Positions 37,017 through 47,685 are shown, counted from the first letter of the stretch. The stretch: 64,000 bases of DNA from Curvibacter lanceolatus ATCC 14669 (GCF_000381265.1 NZ_KB906253.1:558001-622000); one strand, 5' to 3'. The notes: generated by a model from the sequence alone, not told the origin. Translations and numbers: made by a program.

Positions 37017-38323
37017 CGGAAAGCCCTCCAGATCTTGAATGCGTCGCCCACCAGGCCGGTCAGCGAACGGGTCTTGCGGAAGCTGGAGAGGATCTCGCGC
37101 TCCTTGGTCTTCTTGTCCACGCCATCCACCGTGATCATGGTGCGGGCGGCGCGGGCCAGCAGGTCGGGGTAGGTGGTGAAGAACTGCGGGTTCTGGTGCA
37201 GAACCGCGGGCATGTCGCGGTACTTGTGCAGGTCTTTCATGACAAAGCTCTCGTCCAGCGCCGCCTTGTAGCCCTTCAAGGCGTTTTCGCGGAAGCCCTG
37301 GCCGGCGGCCTTGGCCTGGATCACCGTCTCGGCGGCCAGGCGCCCCGTGGTCATGGCCAGGTTCGAGCCCTCGCGGTGGGCCGCGTTCACAAAGCCGCCC
37401 GAGTCGCCCACGATCATCCAGCCGTGTCCATACACCTTGGGGATGGCGTGAAAGCCGCCTTCCGGGATCAGGTGGGCGCAGTATTCCTTCATCTCGCCGC
37501 CTTCGATCAGCGGTGCAATCGAGGGGTGGCGCTTCATCTGCTCCAGCAGCACGTAGGGGCTGGTGCGGTTCGGGTTGCCCGTGAAGTCGCTCAGCATGCA
37601 GCCCACGCCGATGGTGATGGACTCCTTGTTGGTGTACAGAAAGCCGGTGCCCATCATGCCGTCGGTGATGCGCCCCACCATCTCGATCACCACCCCCGAC
37701 TCCTCGCCCACGTTGAAGCGCTGGCGTATCGTCTCCTCGGGCATGAACAGGATCTCTTTTACCGCCAGGGCCACGTTGCTCGACTTGATCTCGCCGTGGA
37801 AGCCCGCCTTGCGCGCCAGGGTCGAGTTCACGCCGTCGGCCAGGATCACCACGTCGGCGTACACATCGCCCTGTTCGCGGTCGCACTGCACGCCCACCAC
37901 CTGGTCACCGTCCATGATCAGGTGGTTCACCGTGGTCTCGCAGATCAGCAGGGCGCCGGCCTCGCGCACCTTGGCGTTGAACCACTTGTCGAACTGCGCC
38001 CGGATGATGGTGTAGCGGTTGTACGGGGGCTTGTTGTAGTCCTCGCTGCGGATGTGGGTGCCGACAAAAGAGCTTTCGTCCAGCATCCACATGCGCTGCT
38101 CGATGATGTGGCGCTCCAGCGGCGCGTCGTCGCGGAAATCCGGAATGATCTCCTCCAGCGCCTTGGCGTACAGGATCGCACCCTGCACGTTCTTGCTGCC
38201 CGGGTATTCACCACGTTCGATCTGCAGCACCTTCAGGCCGGCCTTGGCCAGGGTGTAGGCGCAGGCGTTGCCCGAGGGGCCCGCACCCACCACGATGGCG
38301 TCGAATTGAGAGGGTTTTTTCAT
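37013..38323 (-). CDS. fixC: FixC flavoprotein, ferredoxin:quinone-type oxidoreductase
   Basis: A 436-residue FAD protein related to electron-transfer flavoprotein:ubiquinone oxidoreductase. The FAD-binding motif VVGAGPSGNACAYTLAKAG is at residues 11-29, and GDSGGFVNAAHREGSNLAM is the second FAD contact. FixABCX couples NADH oxidation to simultaneous reduction of quinone and ferredoxin by electron bifurcation, a reductant source for nitrogenase. A shorter start (38323, MKKPSQFDAIVV) is used because it begins just before the dinucleotide fold. Confidence 0.95.
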   Translation of the reverse strand: MKKPSQFDAIVVGAGPSGNACAYTLAKAGLKVLQIERGEYPGSKNVQGAILYAKALEEIIPDFRDDAPLERHIIEQRMWMLDESSFVGTHIRSEDYNKPPYNRYTIIRAQFDKWFNAKVREAGALLICETTVNHLIMDGDQVVGVQCDREQGDVYADVVILADGVNSTLARKAGFHGEIKSSNVALAVKEILFMPEETIRQRFNVGEESGVVIEMVGRITDGMMGTGFLYTNKESITIGVGCMLSDFTGNPNRTSPYVLLEQMKRHPSIAPLIEGGEMKEYCAHLIPEGGFHAIPKVYGHGWMIVGDSGGFVNAAHREGSNLAMTTGRLAAETVIQAKAAGQGFRENALKGYKAALDESFVMKDLHKYRDMPAVLHQNPQFFTTYPDLLARAARTMITVDGVDKKTKEREILSSFRKTRSLTGLVGDAFKIWRAFR

Positions 38324-38351
38324 GATCTGCCCTTGGTGTGATTGGCGCCGC

Positions 38352-39467
38352 TCAGGCGGCCTGGCGCCGGTGGTTGGCGAAATGGCCCGCAAAGGCCTGC
38401 GTCAGCGCCGGCAGCACCTGCATGGCGTTGCCCACGATGCCGTAGTGCGCAAATTCGAAGATCGGCGCATTCGGGTCGGTGTTGATGGCCACGATCACGT
38501 CCGAGGCCTCCATGCCCACCCGGTGCTGGATGGCCCCCGAGATGCCTGCCGCGATGTACAGCTTGGGCCGCACTGTCTTGCCGGTCTGGCCCACCTGGCG
38601 CTCGGCCTCCACCCAGCCCGCCTGCACGCAGGGGCGGGTGGCCCCCACCTCGCCGCCCAGCACCCGGGCCAGCTCGAACACCAGCTTGAAGTTGTCGGGG
38701 TTCTTCAGCCCCTTGCCCCCGCTCACGATCACGTCGGCATAGGGCAGATTGACCTGCTGGCTGTTGGCGTCGGCAATGAAGTCCAGCAGCTTGGTCACGA
38801 TCTGGGTCTCCACCATGCCCAGGGTCTCTTGCGTGATCTCGCCGCTGCGCGTGGCGTCGATCTGCGGCATGGCCATCACGCGGGGCCGCACCGTGGCCAT
38901 CTGCGGCCGGTAGGCCAGGGTCATGATGGTGCACAGCAGTGAGCCACCGAAGGTCGGGCGGGTGGCGGCCAGGGCGCGCGAGACGGGGTCGATCTTCAGC
39001 TCGGTGCAGTCGGCGGTCAGCCCGGTCAGCAAGGTGGTGGCCACCGAGCCCGCCAGGTCGCGCCCCATGGAGGTGGCGCCCAGCAGCAGGATCTCGGGCT
39101 GGTGCTTGTTGACCAGGTCGGTCAGGCCCTTGGTGAAGGGCTCGTTGCGGTAGCCTTTGAGCACCGGGTCGTGCATCACATAGGCCTTGTCGGCGCCCAT
39201 GGTGAAGGCCTCGGCGGCAAACTTCTCCAGGGCTTCGTCGTCGCCACCCAGGATCACCGCGCCCACGCTGCTGCCCAGGGTGTCGGCCAGCTTGCGCGCC
39301 TCGCCCAGCAGCTCCCAGGACACGCTGTGCACATGGCCCCGGTCGTGTTCGATGAACACCCACACGCCCTTGTAGGCCTTCAGGTGCTCGGGCAGCTCCA
39401 GGTTGCGGCCTCGGCCGGCGGGACGGGCCGCGGTGGCGGGGGCGGCGGAAGGTGTGGGCGTGCTCAT
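38352..39467 (-). CDS. fixB: FixB, electron-transfer flavoprotein alpha-like subunit
   Basis: A 371-residue ETF alpha homologue. The N-terminal half starts at [16 protein letters not shown] after a Pro/Ala-rich lead of about 30 residues. The C-terminal FAD domain has [38 protein letters not shown] and [21 protein letters not shown]. It pairs with FixA to form the bifurcating flavoprotein. Its start overlaps the fixA stop by four bases (ATGA). Confidence 0.95.
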   Translation of the reverse strand: MSTPTPSAAPATAARPAGRGRNLELPEHLKAYKGVWVFIEHDRGHVHSVSWELLGEARKLADTLGSSVGAVILGGDDEALEKFAAEAFTMGADKAYVMHDPVLKGYRNEPFTKGLTDLVNKHQPEILLLGATSMGRDLAGSVATTLLTGLTADCTELKIDPVSRALAATRPTFGGSLLCTIMTLAYRPQMATVRPRVMAMPQIDATRSGEITQETLGMVETQIVTKLLDFIADANSQQVNLPYADVIVSGGKGLKNPDNFKLVFELARVLGGEVGATRPCVQAGWVEAERQVGQTGKTVRPKLYIAAGISGAIQHRVGMEASDVIVAINTDPNAPIFEFAHYGIVGNAMQVLPALTQAFAGHFANHRRQAA

Positions 39468-40312
39468 GTCAGCTCCTTCATCAGCAGATCGGATTCGAGC
39501 GTGGGGTGGCGGGTGAAAATCTTCTGGATCAGGTTCAGCGACACGTCGCGCAGGCTGGAGGTCTCCAGTTCCAGCATGTCGGCCTTCTCGCTGCGGGGCG
39601 TGGGGCCGAACACCTTGCTCACCACCGTGGGCGAGCCCTTCAGGCCGATCTTGGCCGGGTCTTCGATGCCGGCCTGCTCCTTGTTCCATTTGCGCACCGG
39701 GTAGGCCGCGGCGTGGATCATGGCGGGCAGGTTGGCAAAGCGCATCTCGTTGGTGTTTTCGAGCATCGTGATCAGGCAGGGCAGGGCGGTTTTCAGCACC
39801 TGCACCCCGCCTTCGGCGCGCCGCTCCACCGTGATGGTGCGGTTCACCAGATCGGTTTCGATGATGCGCGACACATAGGTCAGCAGCTGCAGGCCCAGGC
39901 GCTTGGCAATGCCCGGCCCCACCTGGGCGGTGTCGCCGTCGATGGTCTGCTTGCCGGTGAACACGATGTCCACCGCCTGCTCGCGGGCCAGCTGGCGCAC
40001 GCCGGCCGCCAGGGCATACGAGGTGGCCAGGGTGTCGGCACCGGCAAAGGCCCGGTCGGTCACCAGCACCGCGTCGTCAGCCCCGAAGCCGATGCACTTG
40101 CGCAGCGCATCCTCGGCCTGCGGCGGGCCCATGCACAGCATGGTCACCTTGCCGCCCAGCTTGTCCTTGAGGCGCAGCGCCTCTTCCAGCGAGAACAGGT
40201 CGTAGGGGTTGACGATGGCCGGCACCCCCTGGCGCATGATGGTGTTGGTCACCGGGTGGACCCGGATCTGCGCCGAGTCCGGAACCTGCTTGATACAGAC
40301 GACGATGTGCAT
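39464..40312 (-). CDS. fixA: FixA, electron-transfer flavoprotein beta-like subunit
   Basis: A 282-residue ETF beta homologue, opening [20 protein letters not shown]. It has [20 protein letters not shown] and [20 protein letters not shown], the nucleotide/FAD contacts. In bifurcating Fix systems this subunit pair carries two flavins and takes electrons from NADH. It follows nifW after 19 bases in the same operon. Confidence 0.95.
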   Translation of the reverse strand: MHIVVCIKQVPDSAQIRVHPVTNTIMRQGVPAIVNPYDLFSLEEALRLKDKLGGKVTMLCMGPPQAEDALRKCIGFGADDAVLVTDRAFAGADTLATSYALAAGVRQLAREQAVDIVFTGKQTIDGDTAQVGPGIAKRLGLQLLTYVSRIIETDLVNRTITVERRAEGGVQVLKTALPCLITMLENTNEMRFANLPAMIHAAAYPVRKWNKEQAGIEDPAKIGLKGSPTVVSKVFGPTPRSEKADMLELETSSLRDVSLNLIQKIFTRHPTLESDLLMKELT

Positions 40313-40331
40313 GGCTTGCCTCTCCTTGGGT

Positions 40332-40670
40332 TTATGCGGCGGTGCGCGGGGTCATGGATGCGCGCAGCCGGTCCAGCGGGACATGCTGCGTGCCCTGGGT
40401 GTCCTGAAACACCTTGAACACCTTCTCCTGCGCCGGCGTCGAGTGCACGAAGTCGGCATAGGCCTGGGCCAGCAGATCCCGGTACACCGTGAACAGCTTC
40501 ACCTCGTCGCTGGTGGGCGCGGCGGACTGCTGCCGGATGTACTGGAAAAAGCGCTTCAGGATGTGCAGGCGGCTCACGTTGACCACCTTCTGGTCAAAGG
40601 GCACGCCGAAGAATTCAAGAAAGTCCTCGGCCGAGGACAGCGACTTGAGTTGCATGAGCAGGTCTTCCAT
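40332..40670 (-). CDS. nifW: NifW, nitrogenase-stabilising protein
   Basis: A 112-residue protein with the NifW family core SAEDFLEFFGVPFDQKVVNV and HILKRFFQYIRQ. NifW associates with the MoFe protein and helps its maturation or protects it from oxygen in other diazotrophs. It sits four bases after the cysE stop in the nifV operon, an arrangement common in proteobacterial nif regions. Confidence 0.94.
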   Translation of the reverse strand: MEDLLMQLKSLSSAEDFLEFFGVPFDQKVVNVSRLHILKRFFQYIRQQSAAPTSDEVKLFTVYRDLLAQAYADFVHSTPAQEKVFKVFQDTQGTQHVPLDRLRASMTPRTAA

Positions 40671-40674
40671 GGGT

Positions 40675-41505
40675 TCACTCCTCGGTCGGACAGGGTTGGG
40701 GACGGGGCTGGGAATCGGCTCCGGGGGGCAGGGTGTGGGGCAGTTGGGCGCCGTCGCACCGGGCGCAGGCGCTGTCAGGGCGCTGGGCCTGGGCAGGGCC
40801 CGTCGGGGCGCTGGCCGCCTCCAGCCGCGCCACGCGGTCCAGCAGGCAGGACACGGCCTTGCCCAGCGGGTCGGGGATCAGGTGGTGGTTCAGGTCGAAG
40901 CCATGCGGCGCATCGCGCCGGCGCGCCACCACCCGCCCGGGGATGCCGACCACGGTGGCGCCCGCGGGCACCGGCTCGATCACCACCGAGTTGGCGGCGA
41001 TGCGGGCGTCGTCACCCACCTCGATGGCGCCCAGGATCTTGGCGCCGGCCCCCACCACCACCCGGTGGCCCAGCGTGGGGTGGCGCTTGCCGGCGCGCCA
41101 GGTGGTGCCGCCCAGGGTCACGCCGTGGTACAGGGTCACGTCGTCGCCGATCTCGGCGGTCTCGCCGATCACCACCCCGGCGCCGTGGTCGATGAAGAAG
41201 CGCTGGCCGATGCGCGCCCCGGGGTGGATGTCCACCTGCGTCAGGGCCCGGGCCACAAAGGCCATCCAGCGCGGCAGGTAGCGCCAGCCGCGCTGCCACA
41301 GGGCGTGTGCCACGCGGTGCCAGGCCACGGCATGCACGCCGGGGTAGATCGTCCACACCTCGAGCCGGTTGCGCGCGGCGGGGTCGCGGGCCAGCACGCA
41401 GTCCACATCGGCCCGCAGGCTGGCCCACCAGCCCGGCGGCTGGGCCGGGGTCGCCGCCGGGGCCTGGGCCGGCTCGGGCAGCGGCGGGGTGAGGCTGGTG
41501 TTCAT
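40675..41505 (-). CDS. cysE: Serine O-acetyltransferase, nif-linked (NifP-like)
   Basis: A 276-residue left-handed beta-helix acetyltransferase. The alpha-helical N-terminal part [20 protein letters not shown] is followed by hexapeptide repeats. The acetyl-CoA and serine site motifs [20 protein letters not shown] and [19 protein letters not shown] are present. It makes O-acetylserine for cysteine synthesis; a dedicated copy in nif operons (NifP in Azotobacter) boosts cysteine supply for Fe-S clusters. Its start overlaps the nifV stop (ATGA). The C-terminal tail with [11 protein letters not shown] is not typical. Confidence 0.92.
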   Translation of the reverse strand: MNTSLTPPLPEPAQAPAATPAQPPGWWASLRADVDCVLARDPAARNRLEVWTIYPGVHAVAWHRVAHALWQRGWRYLPRWMAFVARALTQVDIHPGARIGQRFFIDHGAGVVIGETAEIGDDVTLYHGVTLGGTTWRAGKRHPTLGHRVVVGAGAKILGAIEVGDDARIAANSVVIEPVPAGATVVGIPGRVVARRRDAPHGFDLNHHLIPDPLGKAVSCLLDRVARLEAASAPTGPAQAQRPDSACARCDGAQLPHTLPPGADSQPRPQPCPTEE

Positions 41506-42653
41506 GCCGGCACCGCCTTCAGGCCCGCCAGCGCCGGGCCTTCGCTGAGAAAGCGCACCAGGTCGGCGGCATTGGGCTCGCGCTTCACGCGCACCGCGTG
41601 TTCGCGCACGCGGGCCAGCAGGTGGCTGGCCAGCGGGCCATCCTCCACCTCCACCCCCAGGGCGCTGTAGGCCTGGCGCACCGCATGGGCGCCCGAGTGC
41701 TTGCCCAGCACCGTGCGGCGCTGGCGGCCCAGCTCGGCGGGGTCAAAGCTCTCGTAGGTGCTGGCGTTCTTCAGCAGGCCATCGATGTGGATGCCCGACT
41801 CGTGGGTGAACACCGCCTCGCCCACGATGCTCTTGTTGAAGGCCACGCTGCGCCCCGAGGCCTGCTCCACCAGGCGCGAGATGCCCAGCAGCGCGCGCGT
41901 GTCGATGCCGGTCTGCCCCTGGTGCAGGTGGCGCAAGCCCATCACCACCTCTTCGAGCGCCGCGTTGCCGGCCCGCTCGCCCAGGCCGTTGACGGTGGTG
42001 TTGGCGTGGCTGGCCCCGGCCCGCAGGCCGGCCAGGGTGTTGGCGGTGGCCAGGCCCAGGTCGTCGTGGGCGTGGACTTCGATCTCCAGCTCCACCGCGG
42101 CGCGCAGGCGGGCAATCGCCTCGTGGGTGGCAAACGGGTCCAGCACGCCCAGCGTGTCGGCAAAGCGGATGCGGCGCGCCCCGCAGGCCTGGGCGCGGCG
42201 GGCCACCAGGTCGAGAAAATCGGGGTCGGCGCGCGAGGCGTCTTCGGCCCCCACCGAGATGTGCCGGCCGCTGGCCACGGCCAGTTCCAGCACTTCGGTC
42301 ATCTGGCGCAGCACCGCCTCACGCGATTGGCGCAGCTTGTGCTGCAGGTGGATGTCCGACACCGGGATCGACAGATGGATGATGTCGGCCCCGGTGCGCA
42401 GCGCCTGGTGCAGATCGCCCCGGGTCATGCGGCCCCACACCATCAGGCGCACCGGCAGGCCCAGGGCCACGATGGCTTCGATGCTGGCCAGCTCTTCCTG
42501 GCCCATGGCCGGGATGCCGATCTCCATCTCGGGCACACCGGCCTGGGCCAGCGCGCTGGCAATCGCGCATTTCTCGGCATCGGTGAACGCCACGCCGGCG
42601 GTCTGTTCGCCGTCGCGCAAGGTGGTGTCGTTGATCACTAGCGAGGAGGTCAT
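41502..42653 (-). CDS. nifV: NifV, homocitrate synthase
   Basis: A 383-residue enzyme that condenses acetyl-CoA with 2-oxoglutarate to give homocitrate, the organic ligand of FeMo-cofactor. It shows the alpha-IPM/homocitrate synthase signatures [17 protein letters not shown] near the N-terminus and [21 protein letters not shown] with the metal-binding HxH. The start at 42653 is set by the conserved N-terminus and AGGAGG just upstream; longer frames run into the promoter. First gene of the seven-gene operon nifV-cysE-nifW-fixABCX, with a sigma-54 promoter 28 bases upstream. Confidence 0.95.
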   Translation of the reverse strand: MTSSLVINDTTLRDGEQTAGVAFTDAEKCAIASALAQAGVPEMEIGIPAMGQEELASIEAIVALGLPVRLMVWGRMTRGDLHQALRTGADIIHLSIPVSDIHLQHKLRQSREAVLRQMTEVLELAVASGRHISVGAEDASRADPDFLDLVARRAQACGARRIRFADTLGVLDPFATHEAIARLRAAVELEIEVHAHDDLGLATANTLAGLRAGASHANTTVNGLGERAGNAALEEVVMGLRHLHQGQTGIDTRALLGISRLVEQASGRSVAFNKSIVGEAVFTHESGIHIDGLLKNASTYESFDPAELGRQRRTVLGKHSGAHAVRQAYSALGVEVEDGPLASHLLARVREHAVRVKREPNAADLVRFLSEGPALAGLKAVPA

Positions 42654-42680
42654 GGATGAGGTCCTTCCTGCCCCTTCTTC

Positions 42681-42695
42681 GCAAAGCGCGTGCCA
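42681..42695 (-). promoter_or_regulatory. Sigma-54 promoter of nifV operon
   Basis: Read on the minus strand the sequence is TGGCACGCGCTTTGC, an exact TGGCAC-N5-TTGC -24/-12 element. Its -12 end lies 28 bases upstream of the nifV start, leaving a short leader with a good ribosome site. With the NifA site at 42790-42805 this makes NifA/RpoN control very likely. Confidence 0.88.
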
Positions 42696-42789
42696 TGGCC
42701 CACAGCCTGCAAACCCGACACGCTTGGGCTGCTGCAGGGCCTGTTGTCGGCCTGCAAAGCCCGCCGTCGGCGGCTTGCGATGTCGGGAA

Positions 42790-42805
42790 TGTGCTGTTTG
42801 CAACA
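42790..42805. promoter_or_regulatory. NifA upstream activator site (nifV)
   Basis: TGTGCTGTTTGCAACA matches the NifA consensus TGT-N10-ACA exactly. It lies about 95 bases upstream of the -24 element of the nifV promoter, a normal distance for enhancer looping. Confidence 0.75.
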
Positions 42806-42856
42806 CGCCGCCCGGCAGGGCCACGACAGTGCTGAAATGCAGGCGTGCCAAAGCAG

Positions 42857-42881
42857 CAAGGGCCGGCATGGCCGGCCCTTG
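42857..42881 (-). terminator. Strong hairpin after fdx, end of isc-type operon
   Basis: CAAGGGCCGGC and GCCGGCCCTTG form a perfect 11-bp stem around a three-base loop. It sits 48 bases beyond the fdx stop codon and just upstream of the nifV regulatory region. No long T tract follows on the minus strand, so it may work with Rho or mainly protect the transcript end. It separates the isc and nifV operons. Confidence 0.6.
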
Positions 42882-42928
42882 TGCACAGGGAGGGGTTGGG
42901 TGCGAGGTGTGGCCCAGGCCCTGCGGCT

Positions 42929-43264
42929 TCAGGCCTCGCGGGCGTGGTTGCGTGTGTGGCGCGGCAGCTCGATCACCAGGTCGGTGTCGCGCACCTTCAC
43001 GCAACAGGCCAGGCGCGACTGGGCGTCCAGGCCCCAGGCGTTGTCGAGCTGGTCGTTTTCCTCATCGTCGGGCGGCGCCAGCGAATCGGCGCCGCTGCGC
43101 ACATGCACGTGGCAGGTGGCGCAGGCCGCCACCATCTCGCAGGCGTGCTCGATGGCAATGCCGGCCTCCAGCAGGCCACGGCACAGCATGGCACCACGGC
43201 GCATGTCCAGCGTGCGGCCCTCGGGGCACAGGTCGGGGTGGGGCAGCAGGGTGATCTGGGGCAT
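42929..43264 (-). CDS. fdx: 2Fe-2S ferredoxin, Isc type
   Basis: A 111-residue adrenodoxin-type ferredoxin. The cluster ligands appear as [14 protein letters not shown] (C-x5-C-x2-C) and the fourth cysteine in RLACCVKV. Such Fdx proteins feed electrons to the IscS/IscU assembly complex. It follows hscA after 13 bases as in housekeeping isc operons, and is the last gene of this nif-embedded cluster. Confidence 0.92.
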   Translation of the reverse strand: MPQITLLPHPDLCPEGRTLDMRRGAMLCRGLLEAGIAIEHACEMVAACATCHVHVRSGADSLAPPDDEENDQLDNAWGLDAQSRLACCVKVRDTDLVIELPRHTRNHAREA

Positions 43265-43277
43265 GGCGGGCCCACCC

Positions 43278-45152
43278 TCAGCTCAGGCTGTCGATCAGCT
43301 GGCCCGATAAGGCGCGCTGGATCGAGGCGTTCATGCGCCGGGCCGCAAACTCGGCAGTCTCTTGCGACAAGGCCTCGCTGGCCTCGCGCAGGCGCTCCAG
43401 CGGGGCCTCGGTCTCCAGGTGATCGGCCAGTCGGTACAGGGCCTGGCGCACCCGGGCCAGCTCGGCCGCGTTCAGCAAGGCCTGGTCCTGGGCCAGCGCG
43501 CCCTCGGTGGCGTCCAGCAGGCGCCGGGCGTCCACCTGGGCTTCGCGCAGGGCGCGCAACTGCATGTCGGCGCGGGCCGCGCCCACCGCGTCCTGCAGCA
43601 TGGCCGCGATCTGGCTGTCCTGCAGCCCGTACGAGGGCTTGACCTCGACATGGGCCTGCACCCCGCTGGTCTGCTCGCGCGCGCTCACCGACAGCAGGCC
43701 ATCGGCATCGATCTGGAAGGTCACCTGGATGCGCGCCGCCCCGGCCACCGCCGGCGGGATGCCGCGCAACTCGAAACGCGCCAGGCTGCGGCACTCGGCC
43801 ACGCTGTCGCGCTCGCCCTGCACCACGTGCAGGGCCATGGCGGTCTGGCCGTCCTTGAAGGTGGTGAACTCCTGGGCCCGCGCCACCGGCAGGGTGGAGT
43901 TGCGCGGGATGATCTTCTCCACCAGGCCGCCCATGGTCTCCAGCCCCAGCGACAGCGGGCACACGTCCAGCAGCAGCCAGGGGTCCTGGCGGCCATTGCC
44001 GGCCAGCACGTCGGCCTGCATGGCCGCCCCCAGGGCCACCACCTGATCGGGGTCGATGTCGGCCAGCGGGGCCCGGCCAAAAAAGGCCTGCACCGCGTCG
44101 CGCGCCAGTGGCATGCGGGTCGATCCGCCCACCAGCACCACGCCGTCCAGCTCGTCGGCCTTCAGGCCGGCGTCGCGCAGCGCGCGGCGCGAGGCCTGCA
44201 GGGTGCGCTCGATCAGCGCCTGGCCCAGCGTGGCAAAGCCGGCCCGCGTCAACTGGGCCTGCAGCGGCGGGGCGCCCTCCAGGGCCAGGTTCATGAGCGC
44301 CTCAGGCGCGTCGCTCAGGGCCTCCTTGGTGGCGCGGGCCGCGGCCAGCAGGCCGCGTTGCAGGCCGGGCGCCAGGGTGGCGGGGGCCCCCAGCGCGTGC
44401 TGGGTGCAGAACCACTGGGCGATCACGGCGTCAAAGTCGTCGCCGCCCAGGGCCGAATCGCCCCCGGTGGCCAGCACCTCGAACACGCCCTGGCTCAGGC
44501 GCAGCACCGAGATGTCGAAGGTGCCGCCGCCCAGGTCGTAGATGGCGAAGGTGCCCTCGGCCCGCTTGTCCAGCCCGTAGGCAATGGCGGCCGCCGTGGG
44601 CTCGTTGAGCAGGCGCAGCACGTTCAGGCCGGCCAGCCGGGCCGCATCCTTGGTGGCCTGGCGCTGGGCGTCGTCAAAGTACGCCGGCACCGTGATCACC
44701 ACGCCCGACAGCGGCCCGCCCAGCGTGGCCTCGGCCCGCTCGCGCAGGGCGCCCAGGATGTCAGCCGACACCTGCACCGGCGAGCGCTCGCCCGCGGCGG
44801 TGGCCAGGCTCACCATGCCGGGGCGGTCCAGGAATTCATAGGGCAGCGAGCTGGCCTCGCGCAGGTCGGCCAGGCGCCGGCCCATGAAGCGCTTGACCGA
44901 CACCACCGTGTTGCGCGGGTCGCTGGCCTGCAGGGCCTGGGCCTCGTGCCCCACGCAAGGTGTGGCCTCGGCCTGGTAGCGCACGACCGAGGGCAGCAGG
45001 TAGCGGCCCTGGGCATCGGCCAGGGCGCGGGGCAGGGCGCTTTGCACGGTCGCAATCAGCGAGTTGGTGGTGCCCAGGTCGATGCCGGCGGCCAGCACGT
45101 GCTGATGGGGCGCGGCGCTCTGGCCGGGTTCGGTGATTTGCAACAGGGCCAT
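43278..45152 (-). CDS. hscA: HscA, Fe-S assembly Hsp70 chaperone
   Basis: A 624-residue Hsp70 protein. The ATPase domain opens with [17 protein letters not shown] and contains [15 protein letters not shown] and the [10 protein letters not shown] phosphate-2 loop. The substrate domain begins near [14 protein letters not shown]. The length and the lack of the DnaK-type C-terminal tail fit HscA, which releases Fe-S clusters from IscU. No hscB gene for its J-protein partner is found in this cluster, so the partner must come from elsewhere or differ. Confidence 0.93.
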   Translation of the reverse strand: MALLQITEPGQSAAPHQHVLAAGIDLGTTNSLIATVQSALPRALADAQGRYLLPSVVRYQAEATPCVGHEAQALQASDPRNTVVSVKRFMGRRLADLREASSLPYEFLDRPGMVSLATAAGERSPVQVSADILGALRERAEATLGGPLSGVVITVPAYFDDAQRQATKDAARLAGLNVLRLLNEPTAAAIAYGLDKRAEGTFAIYDLGGGTFDISVLRLSQGVFEVLATGGDSALGGDDFDAVIAQWFCTQHALGAPATLAPGLQRGLLAAARATKEALSDAPEALMNLALEGAPPLQAQLTRAGFATLGQALIERTLQASRRALRDAGLKADELDGVVLVGGSTRMPLARDAVQAFFGRAPLADIDPDQVVALGAAMQADVLAGNGRQDPWLLLDVCPLSLGLETMGGLVEKIIPRNSTLPVARAQEFTTFKDGQTAMALHVVQGERDSVAECRSLARFELRGIPPAVAGAARIQVTFQIDADGLLSVSAREQTSGVQAHVEVKPSYGLQDSQIAAMLQDAVGAARADMQLRALREAQVDARRLLDATEGALAQDQALLNAAELARVRQALYRLADHLETEAPLERLREASEALSQETAEFAARRMNASIQRALSGQLIDSLS

Positions 45153-45170
45153 GGCGCGTGGGCTCCCGCT

Positions 45171-45491
45171 TCAGACGGCGAAGCTCTCGCCGCAGCCGCA
45201 ATTGGCGCGTGCGTTCGGGTTGTTGAACTTGAAGCCCTCGTTCAGGCCTTCGCGCACAAAGTCCAGCTCGGTGCCGTCCAGCATGCCCAGGCTGCGCGGG
45301 TCCACGATCACGCTCACGCCATGGGCCTCGAAGCAGGTGTCCTCGGGGTTGGCCTGGTCGACGAACTCCAGCGCATAGGCATAGCCCGAGCAGCCGCTGG
45401 TCTTCACGGCCAGGCGCAGGCCCAGGCCCGAGCCGCGTTTGTAGAGCGATTTCTGGATGTGGCGGGCGGCCGCCGGGGTCAGGCTGATCAT
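45171..45491 (-). CDS. iscA: IscA, A-type Fe-S carrier
   Basis: A 106-residue A-type carrier with the three conserved cysteines in [10 protein letters not shown] and CGCGESF. IscA proteins bind iron or a 2Fe-2S cluster and hand it to target apoproteins, particularly for 4Fe-4S assembly. It lies directly upstream of hscA and directly downstream of a second A-type gene. The sequence is closest to the housekeeping IscA type by its [21 protein letters not shown] core (shown here only in part). Confidence 0.92.
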   Translation of the reverse strand: MISLTPAAARHIQKSLYKRGSGLGLRLAVKTSGCSGYAYALEFVDQANPEDTCFEAHGVSVIVDPRSLGMLDGTELDFVREGLNEGFKFNNPNARANCGCGESFAV

Positions 45492-45504
45492 GGGGGCTTC
45501 TCCT

Positions 45505-45885
45505 TCAGACCGAGAACGAACTGCCGCAGCCGCAGGTGGTCTGCGCGTTGGGGTTGTGGATCACGAAGCGCGAGCCTTCCAGCCCTTCTTCGTAGTCCAC
45601 CCGGGCGCCCATCAGGTACTGCTGGCTCATGGCGTCCACCACCAGGGCCACGCCTTCGGTGACGATGGTGGTGTCGTCTTCGGCCAGCTGGTCGTCAAAG
45701 GCAAAGCCGTACTGGAAGCCCGAGCAGCCGCCACCCGTCACATACAGGCGCAGCTTCAGGTCGGGGTTGCCTTCTTCCTCGATCAGCTCGGCTACCTTGG
45801 CAGCGGCCTGGTGGGTGAATTCCAGCAGCGAGGGCATCAGGCCGGGCAGGGCGGCCTCTACAGGGGTGGGGCTGGCGTGGGCCAT
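45505..45885 (-). CDS. Second A-type Fe-S carrier (ErpA/HesB-like)
   Basis: A 126-residue A-type carrier with cysteines in [11 protein letters not shown] and CGCGSSFSV. The core [18 protein letters not shown] and the GCSGFQYGF segment resemble ErpA more than IscA. It has an extended N-terminus of about 20 residues. Together with the neighbouring iscA and the third copy at 52043 the nif region has three A-type carriers. It probably helps load Fe-S clusters onto nitrogenase components or their maturation enzymes. Confidence 0.88.
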   Translation of the reverse strand: MAHASPTPVEAALPGLMPSLLEFTHQAAAKVAELIEEEGNPDLKLRLYVTGGGCSGFQYGFAFDDQLAEDDTTIVTEGVALVVDAMSQQYLMGARVDYEEGLEGSRFVIHNPNAQTTCGCGSSFSV

Positions 45886-45948
45886 GGCGGTGTTCCTTGG
45901 TCGTTGGTTGGGGTAGGGAGGGGTCTGGGTTGGGGGGAGGGGGATCGT

Positions 45949-46380
45949 TCAGCCCTGGCTGGAGCGGCACACGGGCTGCTCGCTCACCACGGCGGCCTGG
46001 CCCGCATGGCGGGCGCGGTAGTCGGCCACCGCGGCCTTGATGGCGTCTTCGGCCAGGATGGAGCAGTGGATCTTCACGGGCGGCAGGGCCAGCTCTTCGG
46101 CGATCTCGGCGTTCTTGATGTTGAGCGCCTCGTCCAGCGTGCGCCCGCGCACCCATTCGGTGACCAGCGAGCTCGACGCAATCGCCGAGCCGCAGCCATA
46201 GGTCTTGAAGCGCGCGTCTTCGATCACGCCGGCCGCGTTCACGCGGATCTGCAGCCGCATCACGTCGCCGCAGGCCGGGGCCCCGACCATGCCGGTGCCC
46301 ACGCCCTCGTCCTCGGCGCTGAAGGCGCCCACGTTGCGGGGGTTTTCATAGTGGTCGATCACCTTGTCGCTGTAAGCCAT
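45949..46380 (-). CDS. iscU: IscU, Fe-S scaffold (replacing NifU)
   Basis: A 143-residue scaffold protein with the three cluster cysteines in VGAPACGDVM, YGCGSAIAS and VKIHCSILAEDA, and the HscA-binding LPPVK motif. This is the single-domain IscU form, not the three-domain NifU of Azotobacter. It carries a C-terminal extension of about 16 residues (ending VSEQPVCRSSQG) beyond housekeeping IscU. It follows iscS in a sigma-54-driven operon, so it is likely the nif-specific scaffold. Confidence 0.92.
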   Translation of the reverse strand: MAYSDKVIDHYENPRNVGAFSAEDEGVGTGMVGAPACGDVMRLQIRVNAAGVIEDARFKTYGCGSAIASSSLVTEWVRGRTLDEALNIKNAEIAEELALPPVKIHCSILAEDAIKAAVADYRARHAGQAAVVSEQPVCRSSQG

Positions 46381-46440
46381 GGGGTACTCCGTGTCGGGTT
46401 GGGGGGGATGAAGAAGGGGTGCTGGCGGCGCGGGGCCGCC

Positions 46441-47685
46441 TCAGTGCGCCGCCCACTGGATGCTGGACAGGTCGACGCCGGCCTGCACCATGTCCCACAG
46501 CGGGCTCATGGCGCGCAGGCGCTCGACCACTTCGGTGACCTGGGCGATGGCAAAGTCGATCTCGGCCTCGGTGGTGAAGCGCCCCAGCGAAAAGCGCACC
46601 GAGCTGTGGGCCAGCTCGTCGCTGCGCCCCATGGCGCGCAGCACGTAGCTGGGCTCCAGGCTGGCCGAGGTGCAGGCCGAGCCCGAGGACACGGCCAGGT
46701 TCTTCACCCCCATCAGCAGCGACTCGCCCTCCACGTAGTTGAAGCTCACGTTCAGGTACTGGGGGGCGCGCTGCTGCGGGTGGCCGTTGAGAACCACCGA
46801 GTCCATCTTCGACAGGCCGGCCCACAGGCGCTCGCGCAGGGCCTCGATGCGGGCGTTGTCGGCCGCCATGTTTTCGCGCGCCAGCCAGAAGGCCTCGCCC
46901 ATGCCCACGATCTGGTGCGTGGGCAGCGTGCCCGAGCGCATGCCGCGTTCGTGGCCCCCGCCATGCATCTGCGCATCGATGCGGATGCGGGGCTTGCGCC
47001 GCACATACAGCGCGCCAATGCCCTTGGGACCGTAGATCTTGTGGGCCGACAGCGACATCAGGTCGATGGGCAGCTGCTCCAGGTCGATGGGCACCTTGCC
47101 GGCGGCCTGCGCCGCGTCCACATGGAAGATCACGCCGCGGGCGCGGCACATCGCGCCCAGCGTGGCCACGTCCTGGATCACCCCGGTCTCGTTGTTCACG
47201 AACATCACCGAGGCCAGCACCGTGTCGGGGCGCAGTGCGGCCTCGAACACGGCGGGGTCGACCAGCCCGCTGTCCAGCACCGGTAGCACCGTCACTTCAT
47301 AACCCTCGCGCTCCAGGTCGCGCAGGCTGTCGAGCACGGCCTTGTGTTCGGTGGCCAGCGTCACCAGATGGCGCCCGCGCCCCTTGTGGAAGTGCGCTGC
47401 GCCCTTGAGCGCCAGGTTGTTGGATTCGGTGGCGCCCGAGGTCCAGACGATCTCGCGCGGATCGGCATTGATCAGCGAGCACACCTGCTCGCGGGCCAGC
47501 TCCACCGCCTCTTCGGCGGCCCAGCCGTAGGCATGCGAGCGGCTGGCCGGGTTGCCGTACAGGTTCGTCAGGTAAGGCAGCATCCGGTTCAGCACCCTGC
47601 GGTCCACGGGGGTGGTGGCGGCGTAGTCGAGGTAGACCGGCTGGCCCTGGCCGGGCGGGGCTTTGTCTGCACGCGAATCGGTCAT
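46441..47685 (-). CDS. iscS: IscS-type cysteine desulfurase, nif operon
   Basis: A 414-residue PLP enzyme. It opens [20 protein letters not shown]. The PLP lysine lies in [15 protein letters not shown] and the persulfide cysteine in [16 protein letters not shown]; this long loop marks the class I (IscS/NifS) desulfurases. It supplies sulfur from cysteine to IscU. The start at 47685 matches the family N-terminus; longer frames extend through the promoter. First gene of iscS-iscU-(A)-(A)-hscA-fdx. A second desulfurase (nifS at 55038) is also present. Confidence 0.93.
   Translation of the reverse strand: MTDSRADKAPPGQGQPVYLDYAATTPVDRRVLNRMLPYLTNLYGNPASRSHAYGWAAEEAVELAREQVCSLINADPREIVWTSGATESNNLALKGAAHFHKGRGRHLVTLATEHKAVLDSLRDLEREGYEVTVLPVLDSGLVDPAVFEAALRPDTVLASVMFVNNETGVIQDVATLGAMCRARGVIFHVDAAQAAGKVPIDLEQLPIDLMSLSAHKIYGPKGIGALYVRRKPRIRIDAQMHGGGHERGMRSGTLPTHQIVGMGEAFWLARENMAADNARIEALRERLWAGLSKMDSVVLNGHPQQRAPQYLNVSFNYVEGESLLMGVKNLAVSSGSACTSASLEPSYVLRAMGRSDELAHSSVRFSLGRFTTEAEIDFAIAQVTEVVERLRAMSPLWDMVQAGVDLSSIQWAAH

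Noticed and set aside
43362-45662. A 766-codon open frame on the plus strand
   Set aside because: It is antisense to hscA, whose Hsp70 motifs are complete.
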